DNA of 45,252 nt from HXMU1420-2 sp040830545 (GCA_040830545.1 JBFOMB010000060.1:1-45252); one strand, 5' to 3'; positions 1 to 7,870 are shown, counted from the stretch's first letter. Program-made: numbers and translations. The notes: generated from the letters alone by a model not told the origin.

Positions 1-2
1 AC

Positions 3-116
3 CATCAGAGCGATGTGGAAGAGCTCGACAACATCCTGAAATACACCTTCATGTGCAACAAACCCGTGGCGATCCTGACGGACGCAAACTTCTGGGGAGG
101 CTATGGCGACCAATGA
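3..116 (+). CDS. comD: Sulfopyruvate decarboxylase alpha subunit, C-terminal end (partial)
   Basis: Only the last 37 codons are inside the window, and the frame is open to the left edge. The visible tail (ending NFWGGYGDQ, stop TGA at 114-116) fits the pyrimidine-binding half of a small two-subunit thiamine-diphosphate decarboxylase. Its stop overlaps the start of the next gene in an ATGA, as expected for two subunits made from one message. In marine bacteria comDE splits sulfopyruvate to sulfoacetaldehyde and CO2 during sulfonate breakdown. A phosphonopyruvate decarboxylase is the main alternative. The identity rests mainly on the partner gene. Confidence 0.6.
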   Translation, partial: HQSDVEELDNILKYTFMCNKPVAILTDANFWGGYGDQ

Positions 117-667
117 TCCGTTCTGAAATCCTCACCGAGATTGCGCCGATCCTGCGGGACCAACTGGTGGTCTGCAACATCGGCATCCCCAGCCAGGAGC
201 TGCATGCGATCGATGACCAGCCGACGAATTTCTACATGCTGGGCACGATGGGTCTGGCCTCGTCCATCGGTCTGGGGCTGGCGCTGGCGCAGCCCAAACC
301 GGTGATCGTGATCGACGGGGACGGCTCAGTGCTGACGAACCTGGGCACGCTGCCGACCATCGCCAACAACGTGGCGGACAATTACATCCTGATGATCATC
401 GACAACGGGTCGTATGGCTCGACCGGGGACCAGCCGACCTATACGGGCAAGAAAACCTCGCTCGCAGGCATGGCGCGGGCTGCGGGCTGCGAAAACGTGG
501 TCGAGGTACAGGACGTCGACACCGGCCCCGCGCTGGAGGCGGCAATCGCCTCGGGCCAGATGACGGTGATGGTGGTGAAATGTGACAGCGGCAATGCCAA
601 GATGCCGGTCATCACCATGGACCCCGTCGTCATCAAGGATCGCTTCATGAAGGCCGTGCAAGGCTGA
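113..667 (+). CDS. comE: Sulfopyruvate decarboxylase beta subunit (ThDP-binding)
   Basis: This 184-residue protein is the diphosphate-binding half of a thiamine-diphosphate enzyme. The cofactor motif GDGS sits at about residues 69-72, followed by N76 and the NGSYGSTGDQ segment near 98-107. The length matches stand-alone ComE subunits rather than the fused form of about 360 residues. I chose ATG 113 because it overlaps the comD stop and the upstream reading has no homology-like sequence. The predicted role is cytoplasmic decarboxylation of 3-sulfopyruvate, feeding sulfoacetaldehyde to an Xsc-type enzyme. No other sulfonate gene lies downstream, so the operon appears to end here, at palindromes 697-758. 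Phosphonopyruvate decarboxylase cannot be excluded by eye. Confidence 0.75.
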   Translation: MIRSEILTEIAPILRDQLVVCNIGIPSQELHAIDDQPTNFYMLGTMGLASSIGLGLALAQPKPVIVIDGDGSVLTNLGTLPTIANNVADNYILMIIDNGSYGSTGDQPTYTGKKTSLAGMARAAGCENVVEVQDVDTGPALEAAIASGQMTVMVVKCDSGNAKMPVITMDPVVIKDRFMKAVQG

Positions 668-696
668 AACGCGTCATTTCAGCCGGATGCCACGCA

Positions 697-758
697 GCCC
701 CGGACACGATCCGGGGCCTCACGGCTGCGAGATAGAGGTCCAGGATCAAGTCCGGGAC
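697..758. repeat. Paired intergenic palindromes (REP-like), copies a and b
   Basis: Copy a (697-717) is GCCCCGGA-cacga-TCCGGGGC. Copy b (738-758) is GTCCAGGA-tcaag-TCCGGGAC with one mismatch in the stem. They are 20 bp apart, between convergent comE and the LysE-type gene. Their loops and flanks show that the two copies are inverted relative to each other. They could also fold as transcription-terminating hairpins, but neither has a T-run. Confidence 0.8.
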
Positions 759-779
759 AGCGGGGCGTGACTGGCAAGC

Positions 780-1409
780 CTAGCGCTGCACAACCGATTT
801 CATCCCCAACAGCACCGCCGCCAGGATCATGAAACCGCCCCCCGCCCGTTCGATCCAGACCCTGGCCGTGCCCTTGAACTTGCGCGCGATCCAGCTGGCC
901 CCTGCGCCATAGGCCGACAGGAAAGCGCCATCCATGATGATATATGTGGCCGACAGGATCAGGAATTGCGGCCAGAACGGCGCGTCAGCCGAGATGAATT
1001 GCGGGAAAAGTGCTGCGAAGAAAACAACCGCCTTGGGATTTGCGGCGGAGGTGATGAACCCCTGCATCCAGAGCGTGCGCAGGCTGGTTGCCGGGCGGGA
1101 CTCCCCCTGCGCCGGATCATTCGCACTGGCCTTGCGGATCATGCGCAGGCCCAGCCAGATCAGGTAGGCCACGCCGGCCCACTTGATCACGCTCAACGCT
1201 GTGGCCGAGGTCGCGATCAGCGCAGCCAGCCCCAACCCCGCCGCCAACATTTGCAATGCATTCGCCGTCAGGTCCCCTGCCGCCGTTGCCAGTGACCGAT
1301 AGAACCCGTGTGTGCCGCTGTTTGACAGCATCAGTAACTGGCTGGGTCCTGGCGTGCTCATCAACGCGAGAACCGTGATGACGTAGAGGGTCCAGATGTC
1401 GAGTGTCAT
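780..1409 (-). CDS. LysE/RhtB-family amino-acid exporter
   Basis: This 209-residue inner-membrane protein has the family hallmarks: STPGPSQLLML near residue 18 after the first membrane segment, and AANPKAVVFFAALFPQF in the middle, which includes the NPK signature. About six hydrophobic segments are visible, and the length is typical for RhtB-type exporters of homoserine, threonine or other amino acids. The ATG at 1409 is chosen because an AGGAG lies 8 bases upstream. The same frame stays open much further upstream, but that extension is low-complexity and overlaps other genes. It is divergent from gloA, and the substrate cannot be told from sequence. Confidence 0.88.
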   Translation of the reverse strand: MTLDIWTLYVITVLALMSTPGPSQLLMLSNSGTHGFYRSLATAAGDLTANALQMLAAGLGLAALIATSATALSVIKWAGVAYLIWLGLRMIRKASANDPAQGESRPATSLRTLWMQGFITSAANPKAVVFFAALFPQFISADAPFWPQFLILSATYIIMDGAFLSAYGAGASWIARKFKGTARVWIERAGGGFMILAAVLLGMKSVVQR

Positions 1410-1532
1410 GGGCGTGCTCCTGTTTCGGGACACACTAGGCCGCTCGCCGGGATTGATCCAGCGGCGGGTGGTCTCGACTCGGCGAACCTTGGCGCTATGC
1501 TCCGCCTCAACACAGTGCCGAAGGAGATCGAG

Positions 1533-1961
1533 ATGCCGCTGAAATACTTGCACACCATGGTTCGCGTGAAGGATCTGGAGGCGTCGATGGCCTTCTATGC
1601 CCTTCTGGGGCTTAAGGAAACGCGTCGCTACGACAATGAGGGTGGGCGGTTCACCTTGATTTTCCTGGCCCCTGAGGGACAAGAGGAGTGCCCGATTGAA
1701 CTGACCTACAACTGGGATGGCGACGATGGGTTGCCGTCGGACGGGCGGCATTTCGGGCACCTGGCCTACGAGGTCGATAACATTTACGAGATGTGCCAGC
1801 ATCTGCAGGATAACGGGGTCGAGATCAATCGCCCGCCGCGCGATGGCCGGATGGCGTTTGTGCGCTCGCCCGACAACATCTCGGTCGAGTTGCTGCAGGC
1901 TGGTGATGCGCTGGAACCTGCTGAACCCTGGGCCAGCATGGAGAGCACCGGGCATTGGTAA
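1533..1961 (+). CDS. gloA: Lactoylglutathione lyase (glyoxalase I)
   Basis: This 142-residue VOC-fold metalloenzyme converts the hemithioacetal of methylglyoxal and glutathione to S-lactoylglutathione. The four metal ligands are recognisable: His in LHTMVRV near the N-terminus, Glu in CPIELTYNWD, His in HFGHLAYEVDN and Glu in SVELLQ near the C-terminus. The start at 1533 is preceded by AAGGAG at 1521-1526. An upstream ATG at 1499 has no such site. The stop overlaps the start of the following DUF1194 gene by 7 bases, so the two are probably co-transcribed although no functional link is obvious. Confidence 0.93.
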   Translation: MPLKYLHTMVRVKDLEASMAFYALLGLKETRRYDNEGGRFTLIFLAPEGQEECPIELTYNWDGDDGLPSDGRHFGHLAYEVDNIYEMCQHLQDNGVEINRPPRDGRMAFVRSPDNISVELLQAGDALEPAEPWASMESTGHW

Positions 1962-2665
1962 AGACCGCCGCCACGCTGGCGCTGGCGTGTCTGGCGACGC
2001 CGGGCCACGCTTTGGACTGTCGTCTGGCGCTGGTGCTGGCGATGGATGTGTCATCCTCGGTCGACAAGGCCGAGGATGCGTTGCAGCGGGGCGGTCTGGC
2101 CGCCGCGCTGCTGGCACCCGAGGTGCAGAAGGCGTTTTTGGCCGGTGATCTGCCCGTGGCGCTGGCGGCCTACGAATGGAGCGGGCGGTACAATCAGCAG
2201 GTGTTGCTGGACTGGTTGCTGATCGAAAACGCAGAGGACCTGTTGATCGCCGCAGAGGCGATTGGGCGGTCGGAACGGGGCGCGGACGATTTTCCGACGG
2301 CGATGGGCTATGCGCTGGGATATGGGGCGCGGATGCTGGAACGCGCGCCGCGTTGCCTGTTTCAGACGCTGGATATGGCTGGCGACGGAGAGACCAATGA
2401 CGGGTTTCGCCCGGCGCAGGCCTATGCATCATTTCCGTTTTCAGACGTTGTGGTGAACGGGTTGGTCATCAATGGCGCGGACTTTGAGGGTGAATTGAAC
2501 CTGATCGAGTTCTACCGCACCGAGGTGCTGCATGGGCCGGGCGCGTTTCTGGAAATTGCCAACGGGTTTGAGGACTACGAACGCGCGATGCGGCGCAAGC
2601 TGGAGCGAGAACTGGCCCCACGTGCGATTGGGGCGTTACCGGGCGCGGACGGGCGACCGGGATGA
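1955..2665 (+). CDS. DUF1194 secreted protein, first copy
   Basis: This 236-residue protein has a signal peptide (hydrophobic VKTAATLALACLATPGHALD) and a von Willebrand factor A-like fold. The sequence DVSSSVD at about 31-37 resembles the MIDAS metal-binding DxSxS motif, and DMAGDGETNDG lies further along. The start is inferred as TTG 1955, with GGAGAG at 1940-1945. No ATG would preserve the signal peptide. It overlaps gloA by 7 bases and the next paralogue by 4. The family is widespread in Rhodobacterales and, as far as I know, has no defined function. Binding of a protein partner through the metal site is an inference from the fold. Confidence 0.82.
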   Translation: MVKTAATLALACLATPGHALDCRLALVLAMDVSSSVDKAEDALQRGGLAAALLAPEVQKAFLAGDLPVALAAYEWSGRYNQQVLLDWLLIENAEDLLIAAEAIGRSERGADDFPTAMGYALGYGARMLERAPRCLFQTLDMAGDGETNDGFRPAQAYASFPFSDVVVNGLVINGADFEGELNLIEFYRTEVLHGPGAFLEIANGFEDYERAMRRKLERELAPRAIGALPGADGRPG

Positions 2666-3429
2666 TCCGCTGGCTGCTGGCCTTGCTGGTGTTCTGCGGC
2701 GGGCCGGCGGACGCGACCTGTCGGATGGCGCTGGCGCTGGGTCTGGATGTGTCAGGCTCGGTCGATCCGATGGAGTACCGGTTGCAGCGGCAAGGGTTGG
2801 CGGCTGCTCTGGTGCGCCCGGACGTCGAAGCATCGTTGCTGGGGCATGGAGGCGTATATGTGCGGCTGGCTGTTTATGAGTGGAGCGGACCGGGGCATCA
2901 GGAGGTTGTGGTCGGCTGGACTGAAGTTACAGACCGCGCGGCGCTGACAGGGCTGGTCCAGCAAATTGCAACGTTGCCCCCTGCGCCTACGGATGGTGAT
3001 TTCATGGGGGTCGAGGAGGACAATACCGGGCGACGATGGGATCCGAGCACGGCCCTGGGCACGGCGATGCAAACCGGCGCGCAATTGTTGGCGTCAGAAG
3101 GCGACTGCTGGCAACGCAAGTTGGACATTTCCGGCGATGGCAAACGCAATACAGGCCCAGAACCGCTGGAGGTGCGCGATGGACTGGTCACGCAGGGGAT
3201 TACGATCAACGCGCTGGTGATCGGGGCAGACAACCCGCGCCATACGGATCAGCGCCAGGCCGAAGTTTCAGAGTTGGTGTCCTACTTCCGCACGCAGGTG
3301 ATTTTGGGGCCCGGTGCCTTTGTCGAGACAGCTATAGGGTTCCGGGACTTCGAGGACGCGATGGTGCGCAAATTGAAGCGCGAGCTGGAGAATCCAGTGC
3401 TGTCCGCGTTGCCGGAGGTGTGGCGGTAA
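2662..3429 (+). CDS. DUF1194 secreted protein, second copy
   Basis: This 255-residue paralogue of the preceding gene has the same order of elements: an N-terminal signal segment (MIRWLLALLVFCGGPADA), the MIDAS-like DVSGSVD at about 29-35, LDISGDGKRNTG, and a C-terminal GPGAFVETAIGFRDFEDAMVRKL block that mirrors GPGAFLEIANGFEDYERAM in copy one. The ATGA overlap with copy one suggests translational coupling. It carries an extra segment, PPAPTDGDFMGVEEDNTG, before the ST-rich helix that copy one lacks. Function is unknown. A heterodimer of the two copies is possible but unproven. Confidence 0.85.
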   Translation: MIRWLLALLVFCGGPADATCRMALALGLDVSGSVDPMEYRLQRQGLAAALVRPDVEASLLGHGGVYVRLAVYEWSGPGHQEVVVGWTEVTDRAALTGLVQQIATLPPAPTDGDFMGVEEDNTGRRWDPSTALGTAMQTGAQLLASEGDCWQRKLDISGDGKRNTGPEPLEVRDGLVTQGITINALVIGADNPRHTDQRQAEVSELVSYFRTQVILGPGAFVETAIGFRDFEDAMVRKLKRELENPVLSALPEVWR

Positions 3430-3431
3430 GT

Positions 3432-3471
3432 TTGGGGGGACGATCATTGGGCTCTTTGATCCCGCCCCCAA
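3432..3471. terminator. Hairpin between convergent genes
   Basis: TTGGGGG (3432-3438) pairs with CCCCCAA (3465-3471), and inside it GATCA (3442-3446) pairs with TGATC (3457-3461), with a 3x3 internal loop between the stems. It lies between two convergent stop codons (3429 and 3481), so it is well placed to end transcription from both sides. There is no strong T-run. Confidence 0.5.
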
Positions 3472-3480
3472 TGTTTGCCC

Positions 3481-4473
3481 CTATTCCGGCAAGTCATGGC
3501 CGCCGTGACTGTTGCGCCCGAAACGTTTGATGGACATGGGGCCATTGTCCAACACCATACCGGGCTCGGGTTGAAACCCGTTGGCCTCGTAGTCATGGAC
3601 GATGATCAAACCACCGGGTGCTTTGACCAGGAACTTGCCGTTTCCAAACACCTCGACAACTTCACCCCATTTGGCGGGCTGTGAACAGAGCACGCTGTTG
3701 TCGAGCTCAAAGATCGCCGCACGCAGGATCGACAACCGGATGGACCCGGCAAATGTGAAGGCCCCGTTGAACGGCGGCGCAACGGCCCGAATGAAGCGTT
3801 CGATATTGTCAATCGGCCCGGTCCAGTCGATCAGGCTGTCGTCTGGGCTGCGCTTGGGATAATAGGTCGGTTCCAGATCGTCGTCCTGCGCCTGGTAGGT
3901 CAGATCGTCAGACTGGAACCGGGCGGCGTTCCGCTGGATCATGGCAACCATGGACAACGTATTCTTGTAGTGCAGCGTTTCTGCCGTGTCCTGATCATTG
4001 ATGCCAAAGGCCATGGTATCCACAACGTCCCCGTCATCGACCCCGGCCTTGTATTTGAACATGTTGGTGTAAAAGACCCGCCGACCTTCGATCAGCGACC
4101 AGTTCATTGGGGACCGGCCACGGCCTATGGGCAGGTTGGCGGCACTGCCGTGCATGCCGAACACACCGATCCGGAACGTGCTCAGGATGTTGTCGGGCAC
4201 CAGTCGTTGCCAGCCGTTCACGAACCCGACATCGAATTTCTGCTCCTCAAAAAAGGAGGTGTCGGTTTCGGATTTCTGATCGTAGCGATCTGCATAGCGC
4301 AGGGACACGCCATTCCCTTTGCACCATGGCGCGAGGTCTTTGTAATCTGCGACCTGGGCTTTCTCTGCCTTTTCGGTCGCGATGGTAATGACCGTGTCGA
4401 GCGAGAGGTGGTCCAGAATATGACGCGCCAAAAGTTCAGAGGTGGATTTGCACCCAAACAAACAGACCTTCAT
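3481..4473 (-). CDS. Formyltransferase-family protein (probable sugar N-formyltransferase)
   Basis: This 330-residue protein is related to methionyl-tRNA formyltransferase and the sugar N-formyltransferases. The catalytic Asn-His-Asp set is visible as N in VGFVNGWQ, H in VFGMHGSAANLP and D in AGVDDGDVVD. The LPIGRGRSPMNWSLIEG loop is characteristic of enzymes using N10-formyltetrahydrofolate. The C-terminal part has a smaller domain like the Fmt OB region. It starts directly after the stop of the deacetylase gene with no spacing, so the two should be translationally coupled. With a deacetylase as partner, the likely substrate is an amino sugar rather than Met-tRNA; that part is inference. A housekeeping fmt would normally sit beside def. 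Confidence 0.75.
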   Translation of the reverse strand: MKVCLFGCKSTSELLARHILDHLSLDTVITIATEKAEKAQVADYKDLAPWCKGNGVSLRYADRYDQKSETDTSFFEEQKFDVGFVNGWQRLVPDNILSTFRIGVFGMHGSAANLPIGRGRSPMNWSLIEGRRVFYTNMFKYKAGVDDGDVVDTMAFGINDQDTAETLHYKNTLSMVAMIQRNAARFQSDDLTYQAQDDDLEPTYYPKRSPDDSLIDWTGPIDNIERFIRAVAPPFNGAFTFAGSIRLSILRAAIFELDNSVLCSQPAKWGEVVEVFGNGKFLVKAPGGLIIVHDYEANGFQPEPGMVLDNGPMSIKRFGRNSHGGHDLPE

Positions 4474-5193
4474 TTAACGCCCCACGACAAGTGATGAGTC
4501 CGAAGCTGCATAGGTGTTGCAATTGGCCTCGATGTGACTTTGGAACGTCCCGAGCCGCCACAGCGTGTAGTCATCCAGTGATGCCTGCGGGGTGGCTGCC
4601 GGGAACATCCACCAGATCGGATGGATCAGGAGGTGGATGGATTTGCCTTCTGCAAAGGCTTCGGTTTCTTCTGGCGGGCCAAACCGAAACGACCCGCGCG
4701 AATCCGCTACGTATTTGATCTCTTTCAGGTATTTGCTTTGGTACGTGTGCTGTACACCGGCGATTGTCTGGTCATGTGACAGGAAAAACTCGTTTGGGCG
4801 GTGCAGGCTGATCAGATCGACATCCACCTCGAAAAAGTCCTCGAAAGCTGAAACCTCTTTTTTCAGGCCCGCCTCGAAATCCTCGTACCGCACAGCGTCG
4901 AAATGAATGGAGATCTTGTGCCCGAGCGCCTTTATCTTTTCGACGCTGGAGGCGTTTTTCTCGGAAAACAGGTTGTAGCTGTCGCTGGTCAACATCAGGA
5001 AATAGGTTGAGCGCACGCCGAGCTTGGCTTCGATTTCGGCCATGCCCAGCGCAAGCTCGCAATCGAAGTCGATGTCGTGACGCATATAAAGCGTTTTGTC
5101 AGGCTGAAGCGTGTCTCCGGTGAGCGCGTCAATGGCGTAGCCATGTTCCTGGAACATAGTCAAATATGTCTCGTAATCCGGAAACATGTTCAT
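4474..5193 (-). CDS. Polysaccharide-deacetylase-like (NodB-type) protein
   Basis: The 239-residue protein has MRHDIDFD near residue 37, like the metal-binding Asp pair of NodB-fold deacetylases, then ISIHFDA (about 94-100), ISLHRP (about 128-133) and LLIHPIWWM near the C-terminus, supplying possible His ligands. The normal HxxxH pair of motif 2 is not evident, as in divergent members found in O-antigen clusters such as WbmS. No signal peptide is seen, so it should act in the cytoplasm, for example on a nucleotide-linked sugar. Its GC looks lower than its neighbours'. It is first in a two-gene operon with the formyltransferase. Function is inferred from fold and context. Confidence 0.65.
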   Translation of the reverse strand: MNMFPDYETYLTMFQEHGYAIDALTGDTLQPDKTLYMRHDIDFDCELALGMAEIEAKLGVRSTYFLMLTSDSYNLFSEKNASSVEKIKALGHKISIHFDAVRYEDFEAGLKKEVSAFEDFFEVDVDLISLHRPNEFFLSHDQTIAGVQHTYQSKYLKEIKYVADSRGSFRFGPPEETEAFAEGKSIHLLIHPIWWMFPAATPQASLDDYTLWRLGTFQSHIEANCNTYAASDSSLVVGR

Positions 5194-5741
5194 TCGAAAC
5201 TTCCCCCCGCCGGTCTAGCGCGGATCGTTTCAACGTCGCGATCAACCGTGTTCATTTGCTTGTCGATTGAAGTGGCACACACCGGGCTCCTCCAAAAGTT
5301 CGCAGATACGTTTTTCATACTCTTGCCCTTGCGACAAGTGCTTTGAAAGCGGGTGATTGGGGCGGATGAGCCCTCGGATCACGCCCCGCATTTTCCCATT
5401 CAATCAGCGCCTTACAGCCGAATTTGCTTCGTCATGGGTGGTGTGATTTTGGTTAGTGCTTACGACGGGCAAGAGCGCCTTATGGTGGGAACCGCCATCA
5501 GGACGAACGCGCGCGGGGCCGGGCCTGCAACACGGGTCTGCATCGCATTGGCCTCGCCAGGTGATCGAGGGGCGGGTAAACACGGGCCATCGACCGGGCT
5601 GCGTTGATCCGTTGTGGAATGTCGTTGCGGGAGCGTTTGGCCACGAAAAACCCCCATCCTGTCCATCAAACACGCGGGCTTTCGCGAGCGCCGCATCAAT
5701 GAACGGGATGAGGGCTTGAATCGGATCGAGTGCAAAACGCT
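5194..5741. other. Gene-poor stretch, nothing recognised
   Basis: This 548-base interval separates the deacetylase start from the end of the LdtR-like gene. Open frames of 80-90 codons exist on both strands between 5353 and 5735, but they overlap one another, are rich in Arg and Pro, and show no family motif or good ribosome-binding site. The first part must hold the promoter of the deacetylase/formyltransferase pair. It may be decayed coding sequence, but I cannot identify from what. Confidence 0.5.
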
Positions 5742-6239
5742 CTAATAGATGTACCGGATCTGATCGGTCCAGTAACGCTCCATCCGTTTGAGCGCGGTGG
5801 TGATATCGTCGACCCCGCTGGCGTCGATGACATTGCGGCTTTCCAGCCCCTCGGCGTGGCGTTCGAACAATTGGTGCACGATGGTCGCGATGTCACGCCC
5901 CTGCTGCGTCAGGCGGACCCGGACCGAGCGGCGGTCGATTTCGCAACGCTGATGGTGCATGTAGCCCAGTTCAACCAGCTTCTTCAGGTTGTAGCTGACA
6001 TTGCTGCCCTGATAGTAGCCGCGCGATTTCAATTCGCCTGCTGTCACCTCGTTGTTGCCGACATTGAACAACAGCAGCGCCTGCACCGCGTTTATGTCCA
6101 GCACGCCGACACGTTCGAATTCATCTTTGATCACGTCGAGGAGCAGCCTGTGCAGCCGCTCCACCAGCGCCAGGGTTTCAAGATATCCAATCATGAAACC
6201 GCTGCGGGTCGGTGACCCCATCTGCGTCTGAATGCTCAT
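5742..6239 (-). CDS. ldtR: MarR-family winged-helix regulator, LdtR-like
   Basis: This 165-residue DNA-binding protein has a MarR-type winged helix. The recognition region is SRGYYQGSNVSYNLKKLVEL (about 89-108), followed by the wing DRRSVRVRLT. It resembles LdtR of Liberibacter and Sinorhizobium, a ligand-responsive regulator of an L,D-transpeptidase and stress genes. I make that assignment from memory of the sequence, so the symbol is tentative. The ATG at 6239 has GGAG 7 bases upstream. It stands alone between a gene-poor stretch and the OYE gene, and no target gene is next to it. Confidence 0.72.
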   Translation of the reverse strand: MSIQTQMGSPTRSGFMIGYLETLALVERLHRLLLDVIKDEFERVGVLDINAVQALLLFNVGNNEVTAGELKSRGYYQGSNVSYNLKKLVELGYMHHQRCEIDRRSVRVRLTQQGRDIATIVHQLFERHAEGLESRNVIDASGVDDITTALKRMERYWTDQIRYIY

Positions 6240-6341
6240 TCCATTCTCCGATTCACTGCTCGGACAGCAACATCGCGCGAATCAGGAAAAATTCAGTTAA
6301 GCGGCAACAGGTGAATTATGGCTCTCGCGATGGGCGTTCGT

Positions 6342-7541
6342 TCAGCCCACATCGGGGAAGCGGACGCGCCATGTGAGTGACCTATCTGCGTCGCGCGTGT
6401 CATAGGTGTCGAGCGCCGTTTGCAGGTCCATGTCAAACGCGTCTTCGCGGTCTTCGGCGATGGCGGTCAGGCGCATGGAATACCACGCAGTGATACCTCC
6501 GGGGACGGTGTTCTGAAACCGGGGGAACGCAGGATCGCCTCCGGCCGGGGTCATCCATTTGTCCGGCAGCGCCGGGTCCAGACACATTGTGCGGGCCAAT
6601 CCGACGGCATCTGCTGCGCCGCTGGCCAACACTTCGACCGCCTGCTGGCGCGTTTTTATCCCGCCGGTCAGAGTCAAGGGAATGGCAGTGGCCGTTTTGG
6701 CCTGCCGCGCGAAATCGGCAAAATAGGCACCGTCATCGTTGGTGCCATCAGAACTGGACGGTGCGCCTGGGAAATAGGTGCCGCCGCTGATGTCGATCAG
6801 GTCGACCGAGGTTTGGTCCAGCAGCGTGATCACGTGTAGTGCGTCCTGCGTGGTCAGCCCTCCGGCCAATTTATCGGTGGCGTTGATGCGGATGCCGATG
6901 GGGAAATTCGGTCCGACCGCGCGGCGCACTGCGTCGATGGTTTCACCGATGACGCGGAAGCGATCTGGCACCGCGCCGCCATAGGCGTCAGTCCGGTGGT
7001 TGAACAATGGGGACAGGAACTGGCTGAACAGGAAACCATGGCCTGCGTGGATCTGAACACCGCTGAACCCGGCCTGTTTCGCGACCAGTGCGGCCTGCGC
7101 ATAGGAAGGGGGGAGCGCGTGGATGTCGTCCAGCGAAAGGCCATCGCAACGCAACCCGTCGAGGTCCAGCGGTGAGGGCCCTTTTGCATGGCTGACCGGG
7201 GCGTGGGCCAATGCGCCTGCGTGGCCCAGTTGCGGCCAGATGTGAGTGTTGTTGGCTGCGCCTTTTGTGGCCAGTGCTTGTAGCGCGCCCAGATCTGCAT
7301 CAGGGATCAGCACGAGGTTGCCGGGTTTTTCGGGGAAGTGAGGCGTGACCTGCGCCTCGCCAATGATGCTGAGCGCGGTGCCGCCTTGCGCCCATCGCTC
7401 GTACAGCCGCGCCTGTTCTGCGGTTGCGTTGCCTGCGCCATCACCGAGGCTGTCGGACATGGGGGATTTGATCAGGCGGTTTTTGAGTACGGCGCCGCTA
7501 GGGAGCGTCAGGGGCTGTGCGAGCAGGGATGCGTTGGTCAT
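6342..7541 (-). CDS. NADH:flavin oxidoreductase, old yellow enzyme family
   Basis: This 399-residue FMN-dependent TIM-barrel protein has NRLIKSPMSDSLGDGAGNAT at the N-terminus, the substrate-binding and barrel signature VQIHAGHGFLFSQFLSPLFN, the HRTDAYGG loop, and the FMN-phosphate end SGAADAVGLARTM. Enzymes of this type reduce activated C=C bonds, enones or nitro groups using NAD(P)H. Its start overlaps the stop of the ArsR-type gene by 4 bases (ATGA), so regulator and enzyme form one operon. The pairing suggests induction by an electrophile or a metabolite related to the substrate. Confidence 0.88.
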   Translation of the reverse strand: MTNASLLAQPLTLPSGAVLKNRLIKSPMSDSLGDGAGNATAEQARLYERWAQGGTALSIIGEAQVTPHFPEKPGNLVLIPDADLGALQALATKGAANNTHIWPQLGHAGALAHAPVSHAKGPSPLDLDGLRCDGLSLDDIHALPPSYAQAALVAKQAGFSGVQIHAGHGFLFSQFLSPLFNHRTDAYGGAVPDRFRVIGETIDAVRRAVGPNFPIGIRINATDKLAGGLTTQDALHVITLLDQTSVDLIDISGGTYFPGAPSSSDGTNDDGAYFADFARQAKTATAIPLTLTGGIKTRQQAVEVLASGAADAVGLARTMCLDPALPDKWMTPAGGDPAFPRFQNTVPGGITAWYSMRLTAIAEDREDAFDMDLQTALDTYDTRDADRSLTWRVRFPDVG

Positions 7542-7846
7542 GACTGGGTCAATTCGTCTTGCAGCGCGGCCAGGAAGGCCTGAATTGCCGCTTCGTCACG
7601 GCGGTAGAACGTCCATTGCCCGCGCCGTTCGGCTAGGACAAAGCCGGTCTGTTTCAGGATGCCCATATAGCTGGAGATTGTGGATTGCGAGAGGTTGGCC
7701 TTGTCCCGGATGTAACCCACGCAAACGCCCGGGACATGTTCATGTTCGGGCAGCGGGGGTGGGAAATTTGACCGGTCCTTGAGCCAGTCCAGTATGGCCC
7801 GGCGAGTGGGATTGTTCAGGGCGGAGAGGGCGGATTCGATGTCCAT
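7538..7846 (-). CDS. ArsR-family helix-turn-helix repressor
   Basis: This 102-residue winged-helix protein has LSALNNPTRRAILDWLK at the N-terminus, the recognition helix NLSQSTISSYMGILKQTGFV (about 53-72) and a wing RRGQWTFYRRDEA. It has one Cys (VCVGYIRD, about residue 42) and lacks the two-Cys metal site of ArsR or SmtB, so if it senses a signal through Cys it would be by a single thiol. It is the first gene of the operon with the OYE reductase. A perfect inverted repeat covers its start codon, pointing to autorepression. Confidence 0.88.
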   Translation of the reverse strand: MDIESALSALNNPTRRAILDWLKDRSNFPPPLPEHEHVPGVCVGYIRDKANLSQSTISSYMGILKQTGFVLAERRGQWTFYRRDEAAIQAFLAALQDELTQS

Positions 7847-7870
7847 ATATCGAGATATTTCGATATATGG
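7843..7870. promoter_or_regulatory. Operator palindrome over the ArsR-type start codon
   Basis: CCATATATCGA (7843-7853) and TCGATATATGG (7860-7870) are perfect 11-bp inverted arms around GATATT. The left arm contains the start codon of the regulator (complement of 7844-7846). A dimeric ArsR-type protein bound here would block its own operon. The AT-rich sequence stands out in the local GC-rich DNA. Confidence 0.8.

Noticed and set aside
697..758. Palindromes as plain rho-independent terminators
   Set aside because: No T-runs, and the shared loop, flank and pair order indicate a repeat family; some may still work as terminators.
1410..2432. Upstream extension of the LysE-type frame (550-codon minus-strand reading)
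   Set aside because: It crosses gloA and DUF1194 on the other strand, is rich in Arg/Pro, and the true start at 1409 has its own ribosome-binding site.
5404..5735. Overlapping 80-90 codon frames on both strands
   Set aside because: No motif, no ribosome-binding site, mutually overlapping; reported only as gene-poor DNA.
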